Source of the DNA: Pomacea canaliculata
Taxonomy: Eukaryota; Mollusca; Gastropoda; Architaenioglossa; Ampullariidae
NCBI RefSeq assembly: GCF_003073045.1
Contig: NC_037601.1
Location: 11,457,807 to 11,521,806 of the forward strand
Reading direction: 5' to 3'
Length of the DNA: 64,000 bases
Positions 24,345 through 35,625 of this stretch are shown here, piece after piece. The notes under the pieces were generated by a model. That model was not told the DNA's origin. It saw nothing but the letters and a program-made list of their open reading frames with translations, and did no database searches. The position numbers and the translations under genes were made by a program. Position 1 is the first letter of the stretch. Each line of letters starts with the position of its first letter.

Positions 24345-25240
24345 TCTCTCAGATCGTGTAGTCACCTGTACAAGTTCCCCTCAAGGCTGCTGATTGTCTC
24401 CACTACTGTTCATATATTATAGACTGACGATTGTAGAAGCACTACGGTTAGGAGCTTTCTTATAAAATTTGCTGATGATTCTGTCTTGCTGTTACCTCAA
24501 AGACTATAAGGAAATGATCTTCGACTTTCGGACAAATAAGCATGAGGAAGTCAGCAGTACTATCCATGTCCATGATGATGCCATTGAAGAAGTAGACTCA
24601 TAAATATTTAGGTACTATCTTCGATAATAAGCTTAAATGGGACATAAACACTGACATGATCCTCCGTAAGAGCCAACAACGAGTGTACCTCCTACGGAAA
24701 CTCAGATCTCTCTGTCAGCTCTGTCATCATCACTCGTTCTATGTCTTTCATTAAAAGTCCCATCACTTTTTCTTTCGCGTCTCTTTGGTTCCACAGCCTC
24801 ACCTTAGGGAACAGGAATAGTCTTGTCTCCCTTGTTAATATCACCGGAATCAGGAAGATGGACTTGGCAGTCTCCTGTCATCAGCAAATCCTTAGGAAGG
24901 CATCCCCCATCCTCTGTATTTCATACCATGTGTTGGCATGTGAGTTTTCACTCTTGTGGTCTGGCTGTAGGTATGCGATGTCTGTATGCAGAACCAATAG
25001 TCACCGCAATTCATTCATTCCACGTGCCAATCACTTGATAAACTCTGCTGGCCGTCATCTTATATTAGCCTGAGGTGACCTAAGGTCACAAAATGTATGC
25101 ATTGTTGCTGGGAATGTATGTGTGTGTGAGTGAGAGAGAGAAAAAAGTGTTTTAACATGTTTCAATACATAAATGTATTATCTAGCACAAGCACTATCTT
25201 TAATTGCCCTTGTAGATAAATAAAGTTGTATTGTAAAATA
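24345..25240 (+). mobile_element. CR1/Rex-like LINE fragment, RT C-terminal part and 3' tail
   Basis: The plus strand encodes, in broken frames, a GCVLSPLLF-like block, KFADDSVLL (a YADD-type catalytic box), EMIFDFRTNKHEE, KYLGTIFDNKLKWD, SQQRVYLLRKLRSL and a C-terminal NSFIPRANHLIN. The order and content match the RT of CR1/Rex-type LINEs. It ends in an AAATAAAGTTGTATTGTA tail near 25236. There are many stops and a 5' truncation. Its endonuclease counterpart (a separate copy) is at 9960-10640. Confidence 0.82.
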
Positions 25241-25602
25241 AGATGATTCTAAAATCAACAGTAGCATTTTCTGTAAAATATATTCTGTTTTTTTATAGAA
25301 AACGCATTTTTTTGAAAATGTTATCGTATAAAAACATCGTCACAACAGATTCTATTGACTTGTTTTACCACTGCTTTCAAAATCGATAGGAAAGCCAAGT
25401 CTTTAAATCTCGCGTTATTGGTACATCCAACAACGCAACAGCTTGCATCTTTCCATTTTTTTCGAATCCATTTACGTCTGCAAACAGATAGTGTGTGTGC
25501 GTGTGTGTGTAGATCTTACCAACCAACGGACCGGAAACGACGTCTCTGTAAAGGAAAGCCGAGACTGACACCGCCCTTGACCCTGAGTCACATCGCGTAA
25601 TC

Positions 25603-25829
25603 ACTGGACTGCTGGCTGTCTGCCGGAACCAACGCTGAGCCTCCTGTGAAGTTCTCCACTGTTAGTCTCGGTGACCCGAAACAATGAATGTGACTAAACC
25701 GGAAGCTTTAAACACACCTGCCTCGCTTTAGTAGTTAATCTGAAATGTGAATAAACTGGAAGCTTTGTAACACCTGCCTCGTTTTCGTAGTTAACTGGGA
25801 AAGGGGGGAGAGTCTGCCAGCAGTCCAGT
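25603..25829. mobile_element. MITE with perfect 14-bp terminal inverted repeats
   Basis: The element begins ACTGGACTGCTGGC (25603-25616) and ends with the exact complement GCCAGCAGTCCAGT (25816-25829). Inside, a segment of about 57 bp containing GAAGCTTT...ACACCTGCCTCG is present twice in tandem (about 25687-25743 and 25744-25801). TAAT occurs next to both ends (25598-25601, 25829-25832), a possible but overlapping target duplication. It has no coding capacity. Partial relatives lie at 26565-26651, 54614-54663 and 58294-58415. Confidence 0.75.
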
Positions 25830-25839
25830 AATACTTATA

Positions 25840-28030
25840 AATGATAAATAATATGAAACACACATAAACACAAAGATCTACAATCACTGAAGTGTTCTCA
25901 CATATAATTCACCTTATATAAAATCCGCTTGTATGGGTAACGTGGCTTGGCTTTTTTTCTATATACATTTTTACTCAAAATGTTGTACTTTATTGTGCTT
26001 TCAGTATGGTGATTGCTTGTTACATATTCAAGATAGTGGTAGTCCTGTTAAAAAATTGGTAGTGACAGCAAAGGTAAATATACAGACTTAATTTAATTTG
26101 TGCACTTGTAATGCGCAACATTACGGCAGAGAGAAGTCGCACTCTCCGCTGACCAGTAACGATAAAAGGAAGACACACTGAACAGATGCAGTGAATGCAG
26201 CCTTGCAATTACACGGAATCTTCGATAAGTCAACAAAGTTCTGCACCCAAAAATATCTGAAAGTTATTATGGCATTAGTATGGACGCTCATCTGGCAATT
26301 TTCGGTGCATTGGCCCAACTTTCACAGATAGAAATATCGTTCCATCAACACAACTCTTGTCGGTCATTGTAAACTGAGCTTCCTGGAGATGCCTGATGTC
26401 AGTCATGTCAGCCATGCATGTATTCCAGGATAAGTTTGCTGTGATAGCTCGAAATCAAAATTAATCTTTTTCTGAAGCAGCTGCAGGGAGGTAATCAGAG
26501 TCTGAAGTCAACACTGCCATGTGTAGATCTAAAATCTAAATACACTGTAACGGCTTAACTCATCTCTGTGTCGGGGCTAAACCGGAAGCGTTATAGCAAG
26601 TAGACTCGTTCTAGTAGTTGGCTGAAAAAAAATCGTCTGCAAGCAGTCCAGGGATATTAGTTTATGGTTACAGAGTGTCAGTGAAATCTTACTAAGGGAG
26701 AAAGAGAGGAAAGGGAGAGAAAAAGGGAATTTTAGTTAATCAGATTAAGGATAGAGAGGGAAAGGACTATAGAGAAGCACTTCCAAAAGAGCTCCCGCCG
26801 AAGTTACCTATTTTTAAAGAAGATGAGGATGATATTGTCTCTTTTATTTTCCCATGCCCAAGCTTTATGTTGGCCAGACGCCCGACTGAGATTAGAGACA
26901 GATGCAGAATGTAAGTAAAGTGTAAAGATGTGAACATAATTTTTATGTAAAGTGGGGGAAAGTTGTGACAGAGGGTAACATGAAGCTCGCAGCCCGCACG
27001 GCGATGGTGGCTGACCACACCTGCTGAATGACTAATCGGGTTGTTGTTAAAGATAGTGGAACAAGAAATGGGGGAAGACGATTAAATTAAATGTTTGCGG
27101 GGCAGCGCTTCACTTCCCGAGAAGACGCGGCTAGTGCCGAGACACTACGTGGGAAGGAGTGGAGTCTGCGTCTTCCTAGAAAGGTGCGGTATTTGTATTT
27201 TTGAACATCTTGGGTTTTTGTATGTTGAATTTTTGATGTATTCTTTTAAATAAATATGTATGAGTAATTTTGTCTTCGTACAACCTTTGGATACTGTTTA
27301 TGAGCTCATATGCTACCAATAAAGACACTCCCATGTCACAATTAAAAGCTTTCAGCATAAAGCTACAGTTTCAGACCACTAACACGATTTACAGCTCATA
27401 TAGGAGTAATCGAACACCCTTTTCCAAGCTTTGCGATTTACAGAATATCAGTACATTTCACAGAGTCTGGCTGCACCTCATGGGTTCTGTCTATGACACA
27501 CCATGACACATGACCATGACACATCTGTCTATGACACACCATGGTGGATGTAAGAAACCGGGCATCGTTGGTAGGCAAAAGCTTGGACAAGTGAATTTAG
27601 CTCTATAATATTCAACACAATGATGTTTTAGGAGATATATTCTGGTAAGCAGTGTGGTCATCTAAGGTGGGTACAGGTATCCTTGTGTTACCATAACATT
27701 TTTTCAATTGCAACACGTACCATATCGAACATGCTGTGACCTCTATTGACACTGTATGTCAGTTATAGTCCACCTATCGTGATCTCTCCCGACTGCGACT
27801 TTCTGTGTAAATTTTGTTAGCTCAGTTTTTTTCTGACTCCGAAACGCGTGTGACAAGAATGTGAGATCCAGAATTGCAACGCACCATGCACAACTTGCGT
27901 CAGGGAAGTTACAAACCCGCTATTGTGTTTAAGCGTTTATACATAAAAAATATTTCCTCAACCCGAAATTTGATGCAGAAACGATTCAGAAAATGTGTAT
28001 CCATCACTGAAGTGTAGTTTTTTTTTTTTT
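25840..28030. other. No gene recognised, apart from a partial MITE
   Basis: Apart from the MITE fragment at 26565-26651, I see a short imperfect duplication at 27486-27540 built on CTGTCTATGACACACCATG, and otherwise unremarkable AT-rich sequence. Open frames on the minus strand at 26121-26318 and 26767-27018 have no motif or splice support. Confidence 0.45.
26565..26651 (-). mobile_element. Partial copy of the ACTGGACTGC MITE
   Basis: The segment carries CTAAACCGGAAGCGTTAT, TAGTAGTTGGCTG and the terminus GTCTGCAAGCAGTCCAG, matching the right half of the full element at 25603-25829. The other end is missing. Confidence 0.6.
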
Positions 28031-28042
28031 TAAACTTGTCTT

Positions 28043-28350
28043 TCCTTCTCGCAAGGAGCGTACTTTCAGCGCTTGAGACAAGGAGACATGTACATCATAC
28101 AAAGGAGCGAACAGTACTGATAACTAATAACAGACAAATATAAAAAAGCAAAGAGAAATAGGGTAACAAAAAACTAAGACTTGTGATTCAGCAGAAGAAC
28201 ACGAGTAGGCAAGTAGCAATAAACGGAAAAGGAGGGGGTAGAGGAATGAAAAAGGAGATGCATTGTGTGGACTTTTGTTAGGAGTAAATTTGATGGAAGG
28301 GCACTGAGTTGTACAGGAGCTCATTTGTTTCTTCTCTACGTGTATCAAAG
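28043..28350 (-). mobile_element. L2/CR1-like LINE 3'UTR fragment
   Basis: Read on the minus strand it matches the 3'UTR of the copies at 13880 and 19480 (CCGTTTATTGCTACTTGCC, then CATGTCTCCTTGTCTCAAGCGCT and a CGCTCCTTGCGAG element). It overlaps the duplicated block A1 (28091-28416). Confidence 0.6.
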
Positions 28351-28416
28351 ACATTTCATAACGCAATGTCTTTGAATTCAGAAAGTGAACAGACTTTATT
28401 GTACAGAAAATACGAA
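28091..28416. repeat. Duplicated block A, copy 1
   Basis: The block is nearly identical to 29185-29515: both begin TACATCATACAAAGGAGCG and end GTACAGAAAATACGAA, with only scattered differences and a few indels. The two are direct repeats 1094 bp apart. The left part contains LINE 3'UTR sequence, but the homology runs beyond it into AT-rich DNA, so this is a duplication rather than two independent insertions. Confidence 0.85.
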
Positions 28417-28759
28417 AGTGCTTTCAAAATTTTTTTAAATTCAGCTTCTTACAGCGCTAAATATATTTTAAAGAGGAGTATTTATTTACACTTTGAATAC
28501 TACGAAATCAGTGAATGGGCGATATACTTCAATTCTAAAGATTGTGATCACATTAAGGCCAGCGAATGTCCTGAAAATCCCTATCATAAACACCATGCTA
28601 TAACTTCACACCTTACATGCAGTTCTTGCAGTACTAAAATTTCTTTGATCACTTTGAAGGCTTTCTTAGCCCGACACATAATCTTGACCATCTTTGGCCA
28701 GTTTTTTTCCATACTTGATCGTATCAGTTGTTTTGAGAAAGACATTTAGAAACCGTGCT

Positions 28760-28985
28760 GTTCTTCTCTTCGATTACGAGAGATCAAGACAGGCAGTTAG
28801 CAAACAGCTGGTGTTGTTATAAAATTTTAAGTGCAGGTCAGTTCGAAGGCGTAAGTACACGATTAAATGCTGAAAAGCTAAAACCACCGAGGGATTTTTG
28901 TCTTTTTATGCACGTTTAACAGGCATGCTGAAAAAACTGTGAACCTGGAAACAGAATGCAAACAAAAGAAAATGGGCGTCACCTC
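28760..28985. repeat. Duplicated block B, copy 1
   Basis: The block is similar to 30675-30885: both have GATCAAGACAGGCAGTTA, then CAGCTGGTGT(T/C)GTTATAAAA, GTGCAGGTCAGTTC and, further on, GCTGAAAAGCT and a GAAACAG(A/T)ATGCA segment. It is more diverged than block A. Confidence 0.7.
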
Positions 28986-29184
28986 ACCCGTCGCACGGGA
29001 ACTGAGGCGTTGGTTTACCAGAGATGTACTCAATGAGGGTGTTGCTAATCCATTTGCGAGGAAGCTTTCACGGACATAAAGAGTGACACGTTAATGAGAA
29101 ATGCACTCAAAACCTTCCACCGGGTATCGCCAGAAGGCGAGAGAGTACATTCTAAACTGCAGTAATAAGTGTCAGTGTGTTTCA

Positions 29185-29515
29185 TACATCATACAAAGGA
29201 GCGGAACAGTACTGATAACTAATAAAAGACAAATATAAAAAAAGCAAAGAGAAATAGGGTAAAAAGAACTAAGACCCGTGATTCAGCAGAAGAACACGAG
29301 TAAGCAAGTAGCAATAAGCGGAAAAGGAGGGGGTAGAGGAATGAAAAAGGAGATGCATTGTGTGGACTTTTGTTAGGAGTAAATTTAATGGAAGTGCACT
29401 GAGTTGTACAGGAGCTCATTTGTCTCTTCTATACCTACGTGTATCAAAGACATTTCATAACGCAATGTCTTTGAATTCAGAAAGTGAACAGACTTTACTG
29501 TACAGAAAATACGAA
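29185..29515. repeat. Duplicated block A, copy 2
   Basis: This is the direct repeat of 28091-28416. It lacks the LINE poly(A)-side tail that extends left of copy 1, which shows that the duplicated segment ended inside the LINE sequence. Confidence 0.85.
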
Positions 29516-29529
29516 CAATGGCTATAGGC

Positions 29530-29850
29530 GCCAAAAGGTGATTTTTCTTTCATTTTCTTTCTCTGGCTATAAAATGCATTCTATACGTACATAATGCAGT
29601 CTGTATTTATACAATTTAATTCTAGAAGTATAAAATGAATTCTATACCAATACAATTCACTTTAAAGCTAGAGAGAGAGAACAAAAACTCTGTAAAAACC
29701 AAAGTATTTCATCTATAGTATACTCAGAAGTTACTAACCATTTCATTTTATACACATAACTCCATTCTGTAACTACAGAATGCATTTCAGCTATACAATT
29801 CAATTTTATACTTATCGAATAACTTCTGCAACTACAGAGCTGAAACAAGA
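29530..29850. repeat. AT-rich segment with direct and inverted TATAAAAT(G)NATTC motifs
   Basis: The motif TATAAAATGCATTCTATA and variants (TATAAAATGAATTCTATA; inverted CAATTTTATACTTAT, TTTCATTTTATACACAT) recur five or so times in 320 bp on both strands. It may be a palindromic MITE, but I cannot set termini. Confidence 0.35.
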
Positions 29851-30674
29851 CTGGCTCATTTGCATATGGAGCAAGAAGGTCAAAGATCAACCAATCAGTG
29901 CCCTGGAAACATGGTCTTGCGTTCCTCTGTGTTTAATGGCTGTGCTGCTGACCTCTGTGTGTGCCTATCGATGTTGGTCGGCGTGGCTTGAAAACAGACG
30001 GGGGCTTATTCATGGGGAAATAATATCTTGCTCTAAACTTTGCCCAGTCATTAAAAGACAAAAATAATCACACCCCACTAAGGCTCTAAGATTCTCGTAA
30101 AGAAAACAATCATCAGCGATCCATCTCACAAATTTTTACAGGCACTGAAGGCAAGCAGGTGTTTCCAAAGATTCGCGACTAAAGAAGGCTTCTTGAGTTA
30201 CGAATTGATTCTGTGCCACAACTGCTTTGGCCCCACACGCATTCGACATCTTATTTAAAAAAAAAAAAAGAAAAAAAAAGATGTCCAACAAAACTCTATT
30301 TTCCCTCAACCAACTGGGTGAGGCTACAAATAGTCACAGAAAATGATTCTTTACAAACAAGGAAAATAAAATAAACACCCCCAATTCCCAAAAAATTCTG
30401 TCCAGTTTTTTTAAAGGTTTTTAAGAGAAGAGCATTCTCTAACATTTTGGGACTAAAACGGACGTTTAATCATACCCTAATAAAACTAATGCTTACTTGC
30501 ATCTAATACAATATGATGTTGCTTTTACACATTTACTAATACAAACTTTTTATAAGTTACCACAAAGTATTGATGCTGAAAATTCGAGTCACTGCAGAGC
30601 AAGGCCTATATCTGTCAAATGGCTGAGTAATGCGTGGAGTATGTTCAGCTCAGAAAGGCGTTTAGACTCAGTAG

Positions 30675-30885
30675 TATTCTGCCGTTCGATTATTTGGAAG
30701 ATCAAGACAGGCAGTTAACAGACAGCTGGTGTCGTTATAAAATTTTAGGTGCAGGTCAGTTCTGTTTGTAATTCAGTGCTGAAAAGCTATTCAATACCAA
30801 TGGAACTTTTTTTAATACACATTCTTTAATTATCGTGGAAAAATAGGACACTAGAAACAGTATGCAGGCAGATGGAAAGTCACTT
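30675..30885. repeat. Duplicated block B, copy 2
   Basis: This is the relative of 28760-28985; the shared anchors are listed there. Together with the A blocks the order along the plus strand is A-B-A-B. Confidence 0.7.
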
Positions 30886-30929
30886 TTTAAAAAAATTTTC
30901 AAGTGCAGGAAACAAAGAGTCAACAAACC

Positions 30930-31215
30930 ATTAAACCTGTTTTCCTTCCTGTCTTCTCTGGTATTGAGTACAGCAACTCTCTTCTCTTTGCACTTCCTGG
31001 CTCTGCCATCCATCAACGTGCTAAAAACAAAGCTTCTTATCCTTTTCTCTTACCATAGCATTGACCTTCCTGTACATGCTAGGGGGTAGACTGTGTACAC
31101 ATTCTTGTATTTATTTTTCATGTACATATCTCTTTATTGTATCATAAATTGCGTACATAAGTGCATAGCGTCTTGAATTGCTATTGCAAGAGTGGGCGCT
31201 TTATAAACTCTGTAA
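30930..31215 (+). mobile_element. L2-like LINE 3' fragment
   Basis: A short coding trace resembles the [12 protein letters not shown] segment of L2/CR1 reverse transcriptases (here reading SGIEYSNSLLFALPG with frame changes). It is followed by a 3' tail, GTGCATAGCGTCTTGAATTG...GTGGGCGCTTTATAAA, of the kind that ends many LINEs. It is strongly truncated and internally deleted. Confidence 0.6.
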
Positions 31216-31279
31216 TTATTAAGACATATTTAATGACTTTTGTTTGGCTTATTACCAATACGAAACTTTCAGGACATTT

Positions 31280-31684
31280 TTAACACAACACAATGGAGCA
31301 GTACACAGTTGGAGCAAAGAGGCTTAGCAAGAAAAGCCACTGAGGCAGGAAAGTGAAACCATGATGTTCCGTATTCCACCACGGCCACTCCTTCATTCCT
31401 TCATTTACCGTTTTGCCACACCTGGTGGTGATTTCTAGTTTTCCTAGTCTTGTGTTGTCATTTCCGTAGATGCAAGAAGTAGGTGCAGAATTGTTGGTGA
31501 AGCGATCTACTATACCAGGCGGAATCGTACTTCCATGCAAACCCAAGACAGAGCCGATTTTGTTCTCTCTGAGCCAATGATGGTGATGGGTCTCATCATG
31601 CTGTGTGCAAGGAGCAACTGCATCAAATACGGAGATACTTTCTCTTGATGCTGGACACCAGTATTCACCGCACATACACCTCTC
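31280..31684 (-). other. Candidate exon: Cys/His-rich open frame with hydrophobic C-terminus
   Basis: The minus strand is open for 134 codons from a good acceptor (TATATAACGCAG|GAGAGG, 31684) to a stop at 31280. The peptide begins ERCMCGEYWCPASRES, has further cysteines and an HDETHHHHW cluster, and ends in a hydrophobic stretch (FLPQWLFLLSLFAPTVYC). This might be a membrane or GPI-anchor signal, if it is a last exon. No family is recognised. No upstream exon was located, so it may be a fortuitous frame. Confidence 0.3.
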
Positions 31685-31689
31685 CTGCG

Positions 31690-33520
31690 TTATATAACAC
31701 GAGAGTAGATCAATAGATGCGAAATCTTATTACAATTCTACCGATTAATTATTTTAACATTTTTCTGATTGTATCACCAAGAAGATACAAAGGAAAATAT
31801 GTCCTGGATGTAACGAAAAATTAATGGTTTCGATAAAGCAAGAGGAAACAGAAAGAGAGACCCTACCATCAGTCAAGCAAGTACTTCAGGCAACACGATG
31901 GGCTAGTCCTCCTAACATCTCAGCTGGCGACGATGGTGGAGAAACTGAAAATTATGTTCAGGAAATCTGAACATTTGTTCTACGTGGACCGAGTGAGAGC
32001 TCTACTTCTGAAACGTTTTGAGCAGAAGTCGAGTTTGTAATGTCTCCCTTCAGCAAATACAGACAAAGCATGCAATCTCCTCGCCCAGTTTTTTTTACAT
32101 TCGCGGCTGCATTTTGTGTTTAAAGGAAACACTACACACTGCTGAGTCCACAAATGGAAAAAAAAATGAACGTGTTAAACTTCAGCATAGACATACAAAA
32201 TTAGTATATTTTGCGGAGGCATTGTGTATGAGGAGAGGTCTTAGATATGTAGCAACTATAATCTCTTTGTGTCCAAAAATTTGACTAATAAGAGTTACTT
32301 GAAAAACTATTGCTAATGTATGTTTGAAATGTTCTCGGTCTTTTTTTCTAAATTGGAGAAGTTGCTGATTTTTTAAGTAAATTGTCGGGATCACCCTCAG
32401 CGTCGCTGGATCCACGATCACACAGCCACTCGCTCGGCCGGAGCAGGGACACGACGTACCTATCGAACCACTGATGAACGTAGACCACAACGAAGACGAA
32501 ATCAACGGTACAAAAAACAAATTTATTCACACAGGTAATTTTTTTTTAAAAAATACACGATCACACCCACGAAAGAAAAGAACTGCCTCACATCCTGGTA
32601 AGAAGTCATTACAAAACTAAAGGGGAAGGATGAATAAGCGGGAGGAATCATAAATATGTGCACACACAGTAGCGTGGCTTTGAGGGGGGCGATTAAGGTA
32701 TCGAGTTCCTTACTGAGACCTTAAAGTCGAGGGGGCGGACTGAGAGAGAACGTCTGCACTAGGAACGAACAGTAGGAACATACATCAACAGTTGGCTTCA
32801 ATAAAACTCCCTGTAAGTCTCGCCCTTATTTAAGGCCTCCTGAAATGCTATTGAAATCTCCATGCAACCGTACTTTTCAACTTAAATAATTTCAAACAAA
32901 ATATATGTGCTCACCACATGCGCCGCGACCCAGGTCACACTCTCAAACTATCAGGATCGCTACGAACTCGATGATGCAGAAAAAAAACCCCCAACCCTCG
33001 AACATCACCCACGTGGCACATGAAAAGACAATCGGTCGATCACTTATGGAACATAAGGCGCTGGTTGACATGGCCACGGTCCGCGAGATTATGACAAAGG
33101 GGTAAAAACTCACTGTGTGTGTGTGTTCGCGCGCGTGTTACACCAAAGCTGCAGGCACACGATCGTCAGAACAAAGGCTAGCGACATTTACTTCGCCCAA
33201 GGGGGAGTATGGCCCCCGTGACCGCCGCTTGACTTCAAGCTCTCTAAGAACAGTGGGTTCTCTTGTTACACCTCTTTGATTGAAGTCTTTTTTTTTAAAT
33301 TATGCACCATGAAAAACATCACGTGCCCTTACAAACATCCCAAGTACAGAAATAATAGTTCTGTATGTTTCAAATAATAGATCTAGGAATATGAACAGTG
33401 AACACTTCTCTACTTGGCTCCAGCATCATTGAAATGGATTAAAATGACCTTTGTAACCAGCGGACATTGTCAAAGGTCACTACAATTATTCGAAAGTTCT
33501 TAAAAAGGGGTTTGTATTTT
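31690..33520. other. No gene recognised
   Basis: A CpG-rich stretch at 32383-33272 starts TGTCGGGATC and ends TTGTTACA, but I cannot establish it as a repeat from one copy. GT/GC dinucleotide runs lie at 33113-33138. Open frames here have no motif support. Confidence 0.4.
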
Positions 33521-33526
33521 ACATTT

Positions 33527-33663
33527 GGCCCGCGCTTTTGACAGTCGTCAGGGGCCCCGCGCTTTTAGTTGATATGGTAACAAGGTCGTAACAAAAACCG
33601 TGGCATCGAGGACCCCGCAATGCCCTATGCCTCGGGCCCCAGCGGGAGCTAAGAACGGGCCTG
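33527..33663 (+). mobile_element. hAT-type MITE, 3' part
   Basis: The sequence has GGGGCCCCGCGCTTTTAGTTG, GCCTCGGGCCCCAGCGGG and the terminus GCTAAGAACGGGCCTG, all matching the complete element at 59504-59681. The left terminus is missing. Confidence 0.65.
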
Positions 33664-33906
33664 CACGTTAATATTAATCAAAATCAGAATACGAAAACTG
33701 AGACGTGATATCAAACTTTAATTGTTTTTATTAATAGCTTGTGCATCAGAAGTTCGTTAGCTAAGTTTCGTCCACTAGTAATGCGAACATCTGATTGTCC
33801 ACATTTGCTCTATCTCTGGTGAAATTCCTTTCAGTATCGTATTGTTTGAAGATTTATATGCTTCTGCTTCCACCATTAGCAATTTATCTTTTGATTCCAG
33901 ATGTAC

Positions 33907-34023
33907 TCATCCCATGTTAGTAGGATCGTATAGTTGTCCTCTATTTAATTGAAACAACAAATCATCTGAATTATCTTCCTTCATGGCATCGGCATCTTCT
34001 GCGGTGTAGTTGCCTTCGAGCCT
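33907..34023 (-). other. Candidate terminal exon, acidic
   Basis: After an acceptor (CTCGTATATAG|G, 34023) the minus strand reads LEGNYTAEDADAMKED, NSDDLLFQLNRGQL and YDPTNMG before TGA at 33907. The composition is protein-like (acidic, few low-complexity residues) and unlike the flanking AT-rich DNA. It could be the last exon of an unidentified protein. No upstream exon was found and no family is recognised. Confidence 0.33.
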
Positions 34024-34029
34024 ATATAC

Positions 34030-35620
34030 GAGCAAATATAAGTAAAGATATAAATACATTCTCAAAATAGAATGTATCCTAGTGTGTACACACCCACTGA
34101 CAAACACTGTAATGTTGAAAATTAAAGAAAAAGTGAGCGTTCAGACATAGCATAGTGGGACAGGTTCTGCCTGTGCAAATGTTGTGCCACGCTGTCGTGC
34201 ACCTGAGGCATAAAACGACATTTAGAAGATTATAAATATACTGCTAACGATATGTCTTGCTGTGTAAATATGGCTATATTTTCATGTCCTACAGGGTCAA
34301 GAGCTTTGTAAGTGGGTAGAAGCTTGCATGATGGCTGATGCAGACAGTAAAGGCAACGATTGAAGTTGCTTCAGTGGAAGTTAATTAAGCTTCCTATTAG
34401 CCATCCAGGCAGCATAAAGAGTTATGCCCCTAGGTCCCAGATATCAGAGTTAGCTTTCTGCCTAACCATTCTACACGTACACTGCATATACACAAAGACA
34501 ATAACAGATATACATACATGTTCGCTATTGTAGAGAAGTTGTGCGTAAACATAAAACTAGCGTGTTACTACAATCGTTTCTTTGCTTTATTCTGTGAAAG
34601 TTGGAGGTGCTGGTTGTGGGGAACATGAGGGACTTCTTTTTACTTTGTCAGAGATGTCCATATGCGATTCCCTATAAATAGCCATCAGACAGCGGAACTG
34701 ACCCGGCACGTCGTGAAAATGTCTCAACGTAACACCGGACGATATCCACGAGATAGGTTTACCTCCACTTCATGAGTCTGGCTCAGTTGTCACCATTAAC
34801 ATGTCCCACACCCACACACAAAAACAAAAAACAAACTTAGAGGTGAATGCAAGGACGTGTAACGGATGCAGGGAGAGATTGCGGATATTTCTTCTTTGCA
34901 CAACATTTGCTCAGTCATGTGACTGGTCAAAAAATATAAAAAGACATTATGAACGCATTACTCGAAGGCGTCACATAGTGATGCAATCAAACTGTCGATT
35001 GTTTTAAATAAAAACTCCCTTCTCCCCCATACACTCTGACATACACGTATACTGACATACGTATGCACAAGCACTGTGGCTGGAAACATTGTGTAATTCT
35101 TGTCTTAATTGCAAAATTGGTGAGCGATAATTAAGACAACCTGTTAACGAGCATCTACATCATCACACCAACCAAAAAGATGCCATGCATCCTTGTTGCT
35201 AATAACGGAATGGATTGTTTGATTGTATTTAACTATTAAAAACAAATAAATAAATCTCCTAGTGTAGAGAACTGTGAATAGCCACATCTTGTGGGCGGCG
35301 TATGGAAAGTCCAGCCAGCTCGATCTTTCCGCTGTTATTTTCTGTAATTATAACTTACTCATTTACTTTAAGCAACAAAACGTTATTTTTGTAAGAAGTA
35401 TAATAAAAAAGAAAAGTTCGTATCTGTGATGCTACATGGGGCTGTCTCCGTCTCCGCCTGGGGTCACAGTCCCTCCCGAGTGGAGAAAGATGAGATCATC
35501 TACACGTGCCATGGCTTCTGGGATCAGGACAGGTGCCAGGCTGTGTTGCGTCCTAGGCGAAAGACAAATGCTGCACCTCACACCCTACAAAAATGAACCA
35601 GATATAATTTTTATTTTACA
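34030..35620. other. No gene recognised
   Basis: The stretch is AT-rich intergenic DNA. A short frame near 35436-35560 (reading SPSPPGVTVPPEWRKM) looks protein-like but has no start or splice context that I can support. Confidence 0.4.
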
Positions 35621-35625
35621 ATTTA

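Noticed and set aside
28309-28749. A 146-codon open frame on the plus strand
   Set aside because: It begins inside a duplicated repeat block, has AT-driven composition and no motif, and the second copy of the block does not keep the frame beyond the repeat.
29780-30067. 95-codon plus-strand open frame with a hydrophobic stretch
   Set aside because: It starts within the AT-rich repeated block and shows no splice sites or known motif; it is likely chance.
32383-33272. Possible solo LTR (starts TGTCGGG, ends TTACA)
   Set aside because: There is no second copy in the window, no target duplication, and no recognised element proteins nearby. The ends alone are weak evidence.
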